Of a stretch of 34,081 bases of DNA, positions 16,588 through 25,681 are shown piece after piece (the stretch's first letter is position 1; every line of letters begins with the position of its first letter). Origin of the DNA: an uncultured Methanobrevibacter sp. (GTDB lineage Archaea; Methanobacteriota; Methanobacteria; Methanobacteriales; Methanobacteriaceae). Position numbers and translations under genes: made by a program. Under the pieces are notes generated by a model, which saw only the letters and a list, made by a program, of their open reading frames with translations, did not search any database and was not told where the DNA came from. Where the stretch lies: contig NZ_CAMVTE010000023.1 of NCBI RefSeq assembly GCF_947170395.1, forward strand, positions 1-34,081, given 5' to 3'.

Positions 16588-16617
16588 TAAAAAAAATTGA
16601 CCAAAGAAATGGCCAAT
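16588..16617 (-). terminator. Terminator after the histone gene
   Basis: On the minus strand ATTGGCCA (16617-16610) pairs with TGGTCAAT (16603-16596) with one G-U pair and a six-base loop, followed by a T-rich run. It lies 50 bp after the histone stop codon and just upstream of the tRNA promoter. Confidence 0.65.
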
Positions 16618-16665
16618 AGATTTTATTATATAAAGCTTTTTTTTGAAAATAACCAATTAGTAAAT

Positions 16666-16866
16666 CTATTTGATTGCTAATTTGATATCTTCAGCTTTTA
16701 CAGTTTTTCTACCAGCGTGGCGTGCGAAATTAACAGCTTTTTGTGCGATTTCGTCACCTTTTTCTTCTAATGCTTCAGCTAATGCAATTTTTGCATCGTC
16801 ACTAATTCTTTGTGCGCCAGCATTTTTTAAGATACGACCGACTGGTGCGATTGGTAATTCACTCAT
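16666..16866 (-). CDS. Archaeal histone (HMf/HMt-like)
   Basis: It is a DNA-wrapping chromatin protein that forms homo- or heterodimers and longer hypernucleosomes. The product has 66 residues with no tail. It begins [18 protein letters not shown] and has the [16 protein letters not shown] central helix and the [20 protein letters not shown]-terminal helix. The frame stays open upstream to 16956, but a GGAGGTG ribosome site lies five bases before the ATG at 16866, which also gives the family N-terminus. The usual DNA-contacting arginines and lysines are present. Confidence 0.97.
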   Translation of the reverse strand: MSELPIAPVGRILKNAGAQRISDDAKIALAEALEEKGDEIAQKAVNFARHAGRKTVKAEDIKLAIK

Positions 16867-16900
16867 AATGACACCTCCAATTAAAAGGTAGTACACAATA

Positions 16901-16911
16901 GTATATAAAGG
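16901..16911 (-). promoter_or_regulatory. TATA box of the histone gene
   Basis: The minus strand reads CCTTTATATAC, a near-consensus TATA element. It would place the start near 16880, leaving a leader of about 14 nt that holds the GGAGGTG ribosome site. This fits strong expression of a histone gene. Confidence 0.7.
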
Positions 16912-17034
16912 TATCGGTAAAAATGAATAATAATCGCCCATATAATGACACATCAACTATTCAGATATGCTTTTGAAATTCAAATAATAACAGTAACATT
17001 ATATAAAATTAAAGGATAAAAGTTAGGTGAAAAT

Positions 17035-17091
17035 ATGAAAATAAGAAAGATGGATAAATTAAAAATTATTCTTCCAATAATTCGCTTTTAA
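17035..17091 (+). CDS. Possible 18-codon small ORF
   Basis: It encodes MKIRKMDKLKIILPIIRF, a cationic, hydrophobic-ended peptide. An AGGTGA ribosome site (17025-17030) is four bases before the ATG, and an ATTATATAAA TATA-like box lies at about 16999-17008. The last 26 bases overlap, antisense, the end of the methylthiotransferase gene. It could be a real small peptide, a remnant of a lost gene, or chance. Confidence 0.25.
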   Translation: MKIRKMDKLKIILPIIRF

Positions 17092-18346
17092 GGTATGTAG
17101 CAGTTGCATCAGTTATTTTTACCCTAACAAAAGAACCTAATTCAACATTGTCAACTATCACTGGAATGTATGAATCAGTTTTTGCTATAAATCCACCTTT
17201 TGAACCCTTTTCAACAACCAATACTTTTTGAGTGGTTCCAACCAATTCAATGTTTTCCTGTTCAGTTATTTTTGATTTAATTTCGGATAAAAATTTTGAT
17301 CTTTTCTTCATTACTTCAGGCGGAACTTCACGAAGTGAAGATGAAATCGCACCTTTTCTGTGCTGATATTTTGACAGATGAATAAGACTTGGCTTAATTT
17401 TTTCAAGCACTTCAACGGTCAGGTCAAAATCGCCATCAGTTTCGGTAGGATATCCCACAATAATATCTACAGCCAGGGCAATGTCAGGAATTTCATTTTT
17501 AAATTTTGACACAATGCCAACATATTGCTCTATGGTATGACCACGCCTCATCTCAGATAAGACCTTATCACTGCCTGATTGTATAGGTAAATGAATGAAA
17601 TTATATACCTTCGGATGTTTCATTGCATCGATTATTTCATCAACATCATTTAAAATGTTTTTAGGATGCATCATTCCAACACGAACTCTGAAATCTCCTT
17701 CTAAATTGGCCACTTCTTTAATTAAATCAGATAGCTTTTCACCACTGTCACGACCGAATGCAGCAGTATCCTGAGCAGTGAGTTGAATTTCACAAGCCCC
17801 ATCTTCAATAGCTTTTCTTGCCTCTTCAACAATATCCTTAATCGGATAGCTATTTAAAGGTCCACGGGCAAAACGGGTACAACAGAATGTGCATGCACCC
17901 AAACAGCCTTCACAGATTTGAATAATATGAATCAAGCTTCCGTCAGATAACTTAGGAACTCCAACTTTAGACTCTTTTGTAAATCCTGTTTCACGTATCA
18001 CATCACCACAGTATGTTCCTTTTACAACATCAGCAGTTTTATTTAACTGATGCGGTCCGATCCATGAACAGTTAGGTCCAATCTTGTCCAATTTCTCCTG
18101 GTCGATTTCAACCATGCATCCGCTGACAATGATTTTTTTGTCTGGAAACTCCTCCTGAAGTTTTTGGATTTTATAAACCACCTTGTTTTCAGTCGGCAAC
18201 TTAACATAACAGGTATTTACAATGATGACATCGGCATCTTCGATGGAATCCACAATATCAATTTCATTTTCCAAAAGCACACCGGCCATAATCTGCGCAT
18301 CAGCCTTGTTAAATGTGCATCCGTAAGTTTCAATATATACTTTCAT
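17066..18346 (-). CDS. tRNA t6A37 methylthiotransferase (MtaB/CDKAL1-like)
   Basis: It adds a methylthio group to threonylcarbamoyl-adenosine 37 of tRNAs reading ANN codons. The protein has 426 residues. The N-terminal MTTase domain has cluster cysteines C10 (ETYGCTFNK), C46 and C77. The radical SAM motif is C148-x3-C152-x2-C155 in CLGACTFC. The C-terminal TRAM domain is at about 365-426. The family of the ETYGCTFNKAD start is the archaeal/eukaryotic one. It starts seven bp after the zinc-finger gene and ends the hacB-zinc finger-methylthiotransferase run. Confidence 0.92.
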   Translation of the reverse strand: MKVYIETYGCTFNKADAQIMAGVLLENEIDIVDSIEDADVIIVNTCYVKLPTENKVVYKIQKLQEEFPDKKIIVSGCMVEIDQEKLDKIGPNCSWIGPHQLNKTADVVKGTYCGDVIRETGFTKESKVGVPKLSDGSLIHIIQICEGCLGACTFCCTRFARGPLNSYPIKDIVEEARKAIEDGACEIQLTAQDTAAFGRDSGEKLSDLIKEVANLEGDFRVRVGMMHPKNILNDVDEIIDAMKHPKVYNFIHLPIQSGSDKVLSEMRRGHTIEQYVGIVSKFKNEIPDIALAVDIIVGYPTETDGDFDLTVEVLEKIKPSLIHLSKYQHRKGAISSSLREVPPEVMKKRSKFLSEIKSKITEQENIELVGTTQKVLVVEKGSKGGFIAKTDSYIPVIVDNVELGSFVRVKITDATATYLKSELLEE

Positions 18347-18353
18347 TTTCCCA

Positions 18354-18974
18354 CTAAGAAGTCTTTTTAATTATGTCCTTGGTCAAATCGTAATCATAAT
18401 TGTTGAATTTGACAGGTTTTGAATAAACTCTTGTTATTACACTTGCCTTTGCAAAACCAGAGGTCAATTTTCTCTCATGAGTCTTTACGACATGCACTTT
18501 TACAATATGCTTGTCTATTTTGACTACATCTCCGGGAGCTATTTCAAAGTCCCTTTCCAAATCAAGCTTATATGAGTCAACTTCACCATGCAAATCTACG
18601 GAAAAACCAATACGTGCCGGAATTTCAATAGAATTAGCCCAAATGGTATTGACATCCTCCAGTTTGGCCTTGGTTACCCTTTTGTCTGCCACTTCAATAC
18701 TGGTTACTTCAACTTGACCCACATCGGAAAGCAGCACATCACCGCTTTTAAGCTCATCACTTGGAGACAAATCGATTGTGGTCTTGTGGGATTTGCCATG
18801 TTCTGAAACAATCAGCCGGTATGGTTTTGGTTTCTTTAAAGATATGACATCCTTAAATACATGACCGCAGTCCTCACATTTCAACAAATACTCTTCCATC
18901 AGTTTTTTCTTTGATGATTTCTGTTTCGAGTTTAAAATTTCTACATCATCACTTCCGCAAATTGGACAATCCAT
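18354..18974 (-). CDS. HVO_0476-type zinc-finger protein
   Basis: The function is unknown. The 206-residue product starts with a zinc ribbon, MDCPICGSDDVEIL and then LKCEDCGHVF (two CxxC pairs). After it come two beta-rich segments (about 50-105 and 110-180) that recall OB-like or TRAM-like folds. The frame is open to 19007, but that would overlap hacB. A GTGTGAT site before ATG 18974 supports the shorter form. The zinc ribbon and its neighbour, a tRNA-modification enzyme, hint at an RNA-related role (inference). Confidence 0.7.
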   Translation of the reverse strand: MDCPICGSDDVEILNSKQKSSKKKLMEEYLLKCEDCGHVFKDVISLKKPKPYRLIVSEHGKSHKTTIDLSPSDELKSGDVLLSDVGQVEVTSIEVADKRVTKAKLEDVNTIWANSIEIPARIGFSVDLHGEVDSYKLDLERDFEIAPGDVVKIDKHIVKVHVVKTHERKLTSGFAKASVITRVYSKPVKFNNYDYDLTKDIIKKTS

Positions 18975-18993
18975 TTTAATCACACAATAAAAA

Positions 18994-19479
18994 TTATTCT
19001 TTGTCATTTAAATAGTGGTTAACTAAACCACCGTCTTCTAAAATATTTAACATAAACTCCTTGAACGGTTCAAAGGTTGTTGATTCACCTGAAGTTTCAT
19101 TTACAAGTTCACCTTTTGACAAATCGATGCTTATGATATCACCGTCTTTGGCTTCAATATCTGAAACAATTACAGGAAGACCTATATTGATTGCATTCCT
19201 ATAGAATATTCTTGCAAATGATTTTGCGATGATTGCATCGACACCTGCAGTTTTAATAGCTACAGGAGCCTGTTCTCTTGATGAGCCACAGCCGAAGTTT
19301 TCATCTGCAACAATTATGTCTCCCTTTTTAACGTTTTTTGTAAAGTCCGGACGTTCCCCTTCAAGAACATGGTCTGCCAGGTCCTGAGGATTGAATGTCC
19401 TTAAATATCTTCCGGGGATGATTACATCGGTATCGATATTTTCCCCAAAAGTCCATGTTTTTCCTTTGATAATATCCAT
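18994..19479 (-). CDS. hacB: Homoaconitase / isopropylmalate isomerase small subunit, YLRT type
   Basis: It is the small subunit of the aconitase-family hydro-lyase that works with a large [4Fe-4S] subunit encoded elsewhere. The protein has 161 residues. The family signature is DENFGCGSSREQAPVAI, followed by SFARIFYRNAINIGLPVI. The substrate-selecting loop is YLRT (25-28). In Methanocaldococcus the YLRT paralogue (MJ1271) is homoaconitase of coenzyme B synthesis, and the other paralogue (isopropylmalate isomerase) has a different motif, so I prefer homoaconitase; leuD is the alternative. ATG 19479. It is the first gene of a three-gene run. Confidence 0.8.
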   Translation of the reverse strand: MDIIKGKTWTFGENIDTDVIIPGRYLRTFNPQDLADHVLEGERPDFTKNVKKGDIIVADENFGCGSSREQAPVAIKTAGVDAIIAKSFARIFYRNAINIGLPVIVSDIEAKDGDIISIDLSKGELVNETSGESTTFEPFKEFMLNILEDGGLVNHYLNDKE

Positions 19480-19517
19480 TTATATCACTGAATAAAAATT
19501 TCAATAAAAATAATATA

Positions 19518-19546
19518 ATAAAAAAGTATTTGGAAAATCCAAATAC
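19518..19546 (-). terminator. Terminator after the tetraether-synthase homologue
   Basis: GTATTTGGA-AAA-TCCAAATAC (19526-19546) is a perfect 9-bp stem-loop, followed on the minus strand by a T6 run. It lies between the stop of the tes-like gene and the start of hacB, separating the two transcripts. Confidence 0.7.
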
Positions 19547-19581
19547 AAAAATAAGTTTTTAGGTGATTTGAAAATTTTTTT

Positions 19582-21087
19582 TTAATCTTTTGATTTTAAT
19601 GGTTTTGCAAATGCACGCTCTACATCTTCACGATACTTTGAATTCATTGTACAGAACGGTATGATTCTGCCGTCAGGAGTTGCATAATGAATAACGCATT
19701 TTTTAACCCTGTCAATGTCAAAATTGAATGGATCCATAAAGTGCATACATGAAATGAGCATTGCATCTTTAGAGAAGTCTCCTAATGCCTCATAATCCCC
19801 TTTAGCAAATACATTTAGTAATATTTTTACAATATCCAAATCTTCAGGAGCTCTGCTAGGATGAACCATTTTAGGAAGGTTTCCGGTTAATCCTGCTAAA
19901 ACCCTCTTTCGAGAACCGAATTTGCCTTCGTCAAGTCTTTCACTATATTCATTCAATTTATGGAATAAATCTTCAACATCAATGAAATCTGTAATCGGAA
20001 TCAACTTGTCTTTGCCTTCACCATCTGTTTTTTGTCTGAAAACGTAAGTTGCAATTCCACAATGCTGGTGACAATTCAGGGTCACTTTTGCTGAATCTTC
20101 ACCATCCAAACGGGAAATAACATCTGCAATAGGTTCAACAAATGAAGGAGGATAGAATGAATCGGAAGGAACCTGACCATCGGTTTCCTCTTCAACAATC
20201 CTGACGAAATCAGGAATGGTTATTCTTTGCTCTTCAACCTCATCAGCAGGAGTTCTTCCGGCAAATGAGACAGGCTGGAAGTTGACTCCATAAACAATGT
20301 CATTATTGTCAAATGCGAATTTGATAATTTCGCCGACTTGATAATCATTGATTCCTTTAATCAATGTAGGAACCAGCACAACACCCAAACCTGCTTTTCT
20401 ACAGTTTTCAATTGCATCTAACTTATACGGAAGCAAATCCTTACCCCTATTGTTAATGTAAGGTTCTGGAGTTACACCATCAAAAGCCAAATAAATAGTA
20501 TTACATCCGGCTTGTTTTAATTGTTTAGCCAATTCCTCTTTTCTAGCCAACCTTAAACCATTAGTAGCTATTTGGACATGAGTAAAACCTTCTTCTTTAG
20601 CCATTGCCACAAGTTCAACAATGTCTTTTCTAACGGTAGGTTCACCACCGGCATACTGAACAGCCAGACATGGGTGAGGTTTCAAATCCCTTAAATTTTT
20701 AAGCATCTGTCTTATTTCATCCTGTGAAGGTTCATATTTATATCCTGCCGCTGCCGCATTGGCAAAACAAACAGGACATCTTAAATTACACCTGTTAGTC
20801 ACATCAATTAAACCCAAAACGGTTGAAGTCTCATGTTTGGAACATAACCCGCAGTTATCCGGACAACCTAAAAGATCATCAACGGAAGGATTATCAACAG
20901 AAGTAATTGATGGGATAAATTTTTCAGCCCTATTATATAAATCTTCATCTCCCCAGTAAGTGTTTATGAATTCCCCATGCTCATCACAAGTCTTTTTAAT
21001 GAAAACTTTGCCGTCTTCACTAAAAACCTCAGCATCTAGAGTCTTTCCACACTCCGGGCATAAACTTTTTGTATCTTTAATTTTCAA
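19582..21087 (-). CDS. tes: Tetraether lipid synthase-like radical SAM enzyme
   Basis: It is the homologue of Tes (Methanocaldococcus MJ0619), which joins the phytanyl ends of archaeol chains to form GDGT tetraethers. Length is 501 from the TTG start. An N-terminal cysteine-rich part has CPECG (10-14), C34 and a CPDNCGLC cluster (75-82). The radical SAM motif is CNLRCPVCFA (C100, C104, C107), and YAGGEPTVRKD is the SAM-binding stretch. Conserved cysteines follow in NCHQHCG. The frame extends to 21108. A GGTGA ribosome site lies five bases before TTG 21087 and the N-terminus KIKDTKSLCPECG then matches the family, so I use 21087. Divergent from carS, whose product makes the precursor activated lipid. 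Confidence 0.82.
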   Translation of the reverse strand: MKIKDTKSLCPECGKTLDAEVFSEDGKVFIKKTCDEHGEFINTYWGDEDLYNRAEKFIPSITSVDNPSVDDLLGCPDNCGLCSKHETSTVLGLIDVTNRCNLRCPVCFANAAAAGYKYEPSQDEIRQMLKNLRDLKPHPCLAVQYAGGEPTVRKDIVELVAMAKEEGFTHVQIATNGLRLARKEELAKQLKQAGCNTIYLAFDGVTPEPYINNRGKDLLPYKLDAIENCRKAGLGVVLVPTLIKGINDYQVGEIIKFAFDNNDIVYGVNFQPVSFAGRTPADEVEEQRITIPDFVRIVEEETDGQVPSDSFYPPSFVEPIADVISRLDGEDSAKVTLNCHQHCGIATYVFRQKTDGEGKDKLIPITDFIDVEDLFHKLNEYSERLDEGKFGSRKRVLAGLTGNLPKMVHPSRAPEDLDIVKILLNVFAKGDYEALGDFSKDAMLISCMHFMDPFNFDIDRVKKCVIHYATPDGRIIPFCTMNSKYREDVERAFAKPLKSKD

Positions 21088-21236
21088 ATCAATCACCTTT
21101 ACTAACAATTTGACATCATTAGTACAAACTTACATAATATTATATATTTAAATTAATATGATATTTAAACTTAATTAATATATACTAGTTTAAATATAAT
21201 GTATATACGAAAAAAAACTAATGGAGAATATGATTA

Positions 21237-21797
21237 ATGAACGTCCAAATGATTTTGATTGCATGCGTTACAACACTCTACTTCATACTTCCGGCATATT
21301 TCTCAAATGGTGCTGGACTTGTATTCGGTGGAGGAACTCCAGTTGATTTTGGAAAATCAGACAGCAAAGGCAATCGTTGGATTGGAGACGGAGTTACCTG
21401 GAGAGGATTAATAGCCGGAACAATCATAGGAATGATTACAGGTGCAATTCAGGGATTTTTTGCACCGGCAATACTTGAAAACTTTGGACAGTACATTATT
21501 ACTCCAATAATTACCGGCATCCCTAGCGGAATATTAATTGGATTATTGCTTGGTTTTGGAGCCCTTTTAGGTGATGCACTGGGTAGTTTTTTAAAAAGAA
21601 GACTTGGAATCGGTCGTGGAAAACCGGCTCCAATATTAGATCAGCTAGATTTTATAATTGTTGCACTGATTTTGGTTTCATTAGTTGTAAAGCTAAATTT
21701 ATTGGTTATTGTTCTTGCTCTTGGATTAACCTTAATTATACATTTGCTTACCAACACATGTGCTTATCTGCTTGGCATAAAAGACGTGTGGTATTAA
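21237..21797 (+). CDS. carS: CDP-archaeol synthase
   Basis: It transfers CMP from CTP to unsaturated archaetidic acid, giving CDP-archaeol, the precursor of all archaeal polar lipids. The integral membrane protein has 186 residues and about five membrane segments. Signature parts are PAYFSNGAGLVFGGGTPVDFG (split: PAYFSNGA, GGGTPVDFG), IGDGVTWRG, GDALGSFLKRRLGIGRG, ILDQLDF and the C-terminal HLLTN. A GGAGA site precedes ATG 21237. Its stop overlaps the convergent mfnF stop by three bases. Confidence 0.94.
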   Translation: MNVQMILIACVTTLYFILPAYFSNGAGLVFGGGTPVDFGKSDSKGNRWIGDGVTWRGLIAGTIIGMITGAIQGFFAPAILENFGQYIITPIITGIPSGILIGLLLGFGALLGDALGSFLKRRLGIGRGKPAPILDQLDFIIVALILVSLVVKLNLLVIVLALGLTLIIHLLTNTCAYLLGIKDVWY

Positions 21798-22816
21798 TCC
21801 AAATACTTCTGCATCATTACCGCAGTTCCAACGGCAGGTGCAACGACACATTCTTCATCTGTTAAAATATCACCCATGGATTTTACTTCAAGACCCAGAA
21901 GTTCTGCTGCAGGAGCATCAAGAATATCCTTTCCAAGACCTGTCACCACAATCAAATCCAAGTTTTGAGTTTCATGAACCTGTTTTAGACCGTCAGCAAT
22001 CTGTTCAATCTGTTTTTGATGGATAAATTTGGACATCTCAACAATATCTTCCATGGATAGCATCTCCAAATCCGCACAGACAACACGGGCTATCCTTTTT
22101 GCACAGTCAATCTTGGATTTTGACTCGCCGTCAAATGTATCACATACATAGTCATCTTCATTGATTAAATCCAATACTGTATAAACATCTGCAGTTTGGG
22201 CAAATAATTCTGAAGCGACCCTATACTCTTTTCCATTCAATTCCACCTTATCCAAAAAGCTGGCCAAATTGGTTCTCAAGGTTCCGGTATACACAAGCTC
22301 ACCTGTTGCGGATCTGTCAAAATCAGATTTTCCTATTGCACATTCCTTACCATCCTTAATTGGTATTATATCAGTTGTCGTACTTCCAGTATCTATGAAA
22401 ATGCAGTTATCAGATATTAATGTTGCAATCTGGGCTGTTGCAATCCAGTTTGCGGCTGCTGCCTTAAGAGGAGTTTGTTCAATCTCTTCAAGGCAAAGCA
22501 TTCCATCGACCCCGACATATGCAATCGGGCATGAAAATGTAGCTTCACATTTTTTTACCACATCCAATACCCCCTCCTTTTTTGTATCGTATGCATCCAC
22601 AAGCTCGGCAGTCATTGAAATCCCCACAGCATCAATTTCTGAAACAGGACATATGTTTTCAATCAGTTCCACCAATACCCGTGATAAGTCATCATTATTG
22701 CTCCACATCGGAAGATATGCAAAATCAACTTCAATGTTTTTTATTTCACCATCCTCAAAGTCGATTACTGCAAGGTCGGTATTTGCACCGCCAATATCAA
22801 AACCAGCTATTTTCAT
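21794..22816 (-). CDS. mfnF: Methanofuran synthesis enzyme MfnF (ASKHA/hydantoinase-like)
   Basis: It couples gamma-glutamyltyramine to the aminomethyl-furan phosphate unit to form the core amine of methanofuran, the carrier of the first methanogenesis step. The protein has 340 residues with an actin-like nucleotide fold: FDIGGANTDLAVID (5-18), FIDTGSTTTDIIPIKDG in the middle and VVTGLGKDIL near the end. The adjacent gene upstream is mfnD, making the product that MfnF uses. ATG 22816 follows a GGAGA site one base after the mfnD stop, so translation is coupled. Confidence 0.88.
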   Translation of the reverse strand: MKIAGFDIGGANTDLAVIDFEDGEIKNIEVDFAYLPMWSNNDDLSRVLVELIENICPVSEIDAVGISMTAELVDAYDTKKEGVLDVVKKCEATFSCPIAYVGVDGMLCLEEIEQTPLKAAAANWIATAQIATLISDNCIFIDTGSTTTDIIPIKDGKECAIGKSDFDRSATGELVYTGTLRTNLASFLDKVELNGKEYRVASELFAQTADVYTVLDLINEDDYVCDTFDGESKSKIDCAKRIARVVCADLEMLSMEDIVEMSKFIHQKQIEQIADGLKQVHETQNLDLIVVTGLGKDILDAPAAELLGLEVKSMGDILTDEECVVAPAVGTAVMMQKYLD

Positions 22817-22817
22817 A

Positions 22818-23906
22818 TTATATTCTCCTTATATCCAGATTATCTCCGGATTTTTTAAATTCAACTTCACCATCCAATGAAATATCCAGATTATCGAGAT
22901 CTGTCTTTTCATCAATCAAGTCTATGATTGTTTGACCGATGTTAAAGTTAACGACCTGTCTTAGGCCCACATACGGTGTTGTAAATCTTGAGTTGACCTC
23001 CAAAAGATAAACTGAATAAACATCCTTCTCGTCTGCATTAATCAACAAGTCAACACCGATAAAACCCTTAAGTCCGTCAATGGCTTCAACCGCTTTAACG
23101 GCAATGTCAAAACATTCGTCCTTAAATTTGCTTTCAAAAGGCAATTTACCTCCCAGGTAAGTGCCCTTATCATTTTTAAGTTCTACAAACTGTTTGTTTA
23201 AACTGATAGGAATAGCCTTTTTGCCGTTGGATATAAGACTCACACTAACGTCTTCACCTTCAATGAATTCCTGAACAATGACACGAGAACCAGGTTTGAA
23301 GATCTTATCCAAATCAAGGGTTAAATCCTCAATGTTTTCAATCACAACAATGTCCTCGCAGTCCACACCGACAAGAGGTTTGATTATTAGTTTAAGTGGT
23401 GTGAGAGGGTCTTCAGCCTGCCATTTTTCATATAAATTGTCAATGGCTCTTTTCCAATAACCCTTTGAATCAATTTTGAATCTGAATGTTCTAGGCTGAG
23501 GAACAATTCCTCCAAGCGCCTCATAGGTTAGGGATTTGACTGAAGACTTCATACATGCATCGGAAGTTGAAGTGTATGTCTTCACGTTATTGTCTTCCAA
23601 AATCTTGGTGATATTGTATAGATTGTTGTTGTTTTCCGCTGAGATGAAAATTGCCCTTTTAAACTCACCGGCATTGTCCTTAAGCCAATCGACAACATCA
23701 ACATCTATCAAAATCGGATTTACATTTTCATAATCATTAACTATATTTTCATAGGATTTGTTGATAACCAAATCAATCTGAAAATCCTTCAAATCATCCA
23801 AAAGACCAAAAATCAATGCTTCAGCTTCTGAAATAATACATTTTTCCTTTTCACCTGAAGCAGTAAAATATTCAAACACCAAAATTGAATCATTCTCTTT
23901 TGTCAT
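22818..23906 (-). CDS. mfnD: Tyramine-L-glutamate ligase
   Basis: It joins glutamate to tyramine through the gamma-carboxylate with ATP, in methanofuran synthesis. The ATP-grasp protein has 362 residues: an N-terminal [12 protein letters not shown] start, ATP-binding lysines in [15 protein letters not shown], a [17 protein letters not shown] strand, and the metal-binding [17 protein letters not shown] motif. Its first 17 bases overlap the end of wecB. It is followed by mfnF. Decarboxylase mfnA is not in the window. Confidence 0.88.
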   Translation of the reverse strand: MTKENDSILVFEYFTASGEKEKCIISEAEALIFGLLDDLKDFQIDLVINKSYENIVNDYENVNPILIDVDVVDWLKDNAGEFKRAIFISAENNNNLYNITKILEDNNVKTYTSTSDACMKSSVKSLTYEALGGIVPQPRTFRFKIDSKGYWKRAIDNLYEKWQAEDPLTPLKLIIKPLVGVDCEDIVVIENIEDLTLDLDKIFKPGSRVIVQEFIEGEDVSVSLISNGKKAIPISLNKQFVELKNDKGTYLGGKLPFESKFKDECFDIAVKAVEAIDGLKGFIGVDLLINADEKDVYSVYLLEVNSRFTTPYVGLRQVVNFNIGQTIIDLIDEKTDLDNLDISLDGEVEFKKSGDNLDIRRI

Positions 23907-25212
23907 AAGTAATCATCATACCATTTAAGTTTGTCTCATCTGCTGGGAATTGCATCTTGCCCTCACCAAAGACCATATGAACCAGTGCATTTTCTTTTGC
24001 TTCAAATTCGCTGACTGTAATGTCCTGTGTAATTTGAGCCATTTTTCTGGAAAATGAAGTCATGATATCTTCGGGAGCCTTGATTTCCAAAATTCCATCT
24101 TCATAATATTTTTCTATCGCATCAACAGTTCTTTGAGCTGCATCACCCTGACCATATGGGTTTACTGCACTTTTCATTTTATCTGCAAATTCCTTATCGT
24201 TTAGGATTTTATTTGCATTTTCAAGAATAACATCCTTGTTTGCACCTACAAGAATATTTCCGCCTGCAGTAACTGTTTCAGGCCTTTCGGTGTTGTATCG
24301 CAAGGTCAATGCAGGAACATCAAGTGTTATAGCCTCTTCCTGAAGACCTCCGGAGTCTGTTAGAATCAATGTTGATTTTGATGTTAAAAGCAGAAAATCA
24401 AGATATCCTATCGGCTTTACAATATGAACATGTTCCAAATCATTCAGCTCATCAAACAATCCGAAGTTTTCAAGGGTGTTTTTAGTTCTTGGATGTATCG
24501 GGAAAATGATGTTCATGTCACTTAACTCTTTTAAAGCACCAATAATGCTTGTCACGCGCTCTTCGACATCCACGTTTTCTGCCCTGTGCATTGTCAATGT
24601 TAAAATGTTATCCATGTTTTCAATATCCAACTCTTTAAGGGATTGTTCGTCGAATCCTCTTTTTTTGGCTATTTCCAAATGTCTGAAACATGCATCGACA
24701 ACAGTATTTCCAGTTATTATCAGGTTTTTTCTAGAAAATCCTTCAGCCAAAAGATTTATAGCTGACTCTTCAGTCGGAATGAAATACATCACAGAACAGA
24801 TATCTGCAACTTTCCTGTTTATTTCCTCAGGCATTGTCACATCAAATGACCTGAGTCCTGCTTCGACATGGCCAACGGCAATGTGAAGCTTAGCGCAAAC
24901 AAGTGCCCCTGCCAAAACAGCATTGGTATCTCCCTGAACAAGCACAATGTCCGGTTTTTCATCCAAAAGAATTTCTTCAATTCCTTTCATCATCAGACCT
25001 GTCTGCTTTCCGTGGGAACCTGATCCGACGTGAATGTTATAATCCGGAGCAGGAATTTCCAAATCCCTGAAAAAGTTATCAGACATCTCTTTATCATAAT
25101 GCTGACCGGTATGCAAAACAATCTGGTCAATGCCCCTCTTATCAATCTCAGCAATAATCGGAGCCATTTTAATAATCTCGGGACGAGTCCCTAAAATAGT
25201 GGCAATTTTCAT
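23890..25212 (-). CDS. wecB: UDP-N-acetylglucosamine 2-epimerase with C-terminal extension
   Basis: It interconverts UDP-GlcNAc and UDP-ManNAc, feeding surface glycans. The typical protein is about 370 residues and this one has 440. Catalytic motifs: [11 protein letters not shown] start, [39 protein letters not shown] and the UDP-binding [11 protein letters not shown]. The last ~65 residues (after [10 protein letters not shown], including [21 protein letters not shown]) go beyond the family end; they look like a small folded domain rather than disorder. ATG 25212 follows GAGGA. It is the first gene before mfnD-mfnF although the pathway differs. Confidence 0.9.
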   Translation of the reverse strand: MKIATILGTRPEIIKMAPIIAEIDKRGIDQIVLHTGQHYDKEMSDNFFRDLEIPAPDYNIHVGSGSHGKQTGLMMKGIEEILLDEKPDIVLVQGDTNAVLAGALVCAKLHIAVGHVEAGLRSFDVTMPEEINRKVADICSVMYFIPTEESAINLLAEGFSRKNLIITGNTVVDACFRHLEIAKKRGFDEQSLKELDIENMDNILTLTMHRAENVDVEERVTSIIGALKELSDMNIIFPIHPRTKNTLENFGLFDELNDLEHVHIVKPIGYLDFLLLTSKSTLILTDSGGLQEEAITLDVPALTLRYNTERPETVTAGGNILVGANKDVILENANKILNDKEFADKMKSAVNPYGQGDAAQRTVDAIEKYYEDGILEIKAPEDIMTSFSRKMAQITQDITVSEFEAKENALVHMVFGEGKMQFPADETNLNGMMITYDKRE

Positions 25213-25275
25213 AAATATTCCTCATTAAATATATCTATTTAAATTAGGTTAAAAATTTTACTTGAAAAAAAGGAA

Positions 25276-25632
25276 TTATCTTAAAAATGGAATTATTCCA
25301 GGCAGTTTACCATTATCGGCAATGAAATTGCCTATGTAGAATGAACCTAAAACTATTCCAAAAGCAGTACAAACAACAAGAATAGCTACATTTAAAAAGT
25401 ATGCCTCAACAAGGGCGTTGATTGGAATATCATTACCTGTTTTATTTTTTATACGAATAGAATCAATAACCGGAGGCAATGTTAAAATCAAAGCGATGAC
25501 AATAATAAACGGAATTGCATCAAACCAAATGTTGGAACTGTTATGGTTAAAAGCCAGGTAAAATCCTAAAACAAAACCAATTATAATGGCCAAAATAGAA
25601 AATTTGTCAAAAACATCATACACTCTTGTCAT
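25276..25632 (-). CDS. Small membrane protein, unrecognised
   Basis: The 118-residue product has three membrane segments (about 10-27, 33-57 and 80-104 by eye), no cysteine pairs and no recognised motif. The frame is open to 25695, but AAGGTG lies five bases before ATG 25632, and the longer version would start before the ribosome site and closer to truA. It is 49 bp after truA and may be on its transcript. Confidence 0.6.
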   Translation of the reverse strand: MTRVYDVFDKFSILAIIIGFVLGFYLAFNHNSSNIWFDAIPFIIVIALILTLPPVIDSIRIKNKTGNDIPINALVEAYFLNVAILVVCTAFGIVLGSFYIGNFIADNGKLPGIIPFLR

Positions 25633-25681
25633 CAATACACCTTCAATTATAGTATATATCATCCACATATATAAAATAGTA

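Noticed and set aside
16867-16956. N-terminal extension of the histone
   Set aside because: The open frame continues upstream, but the GGAGGTG site and family N-terminus fix the start at 16866; the extension would cover the promoter.
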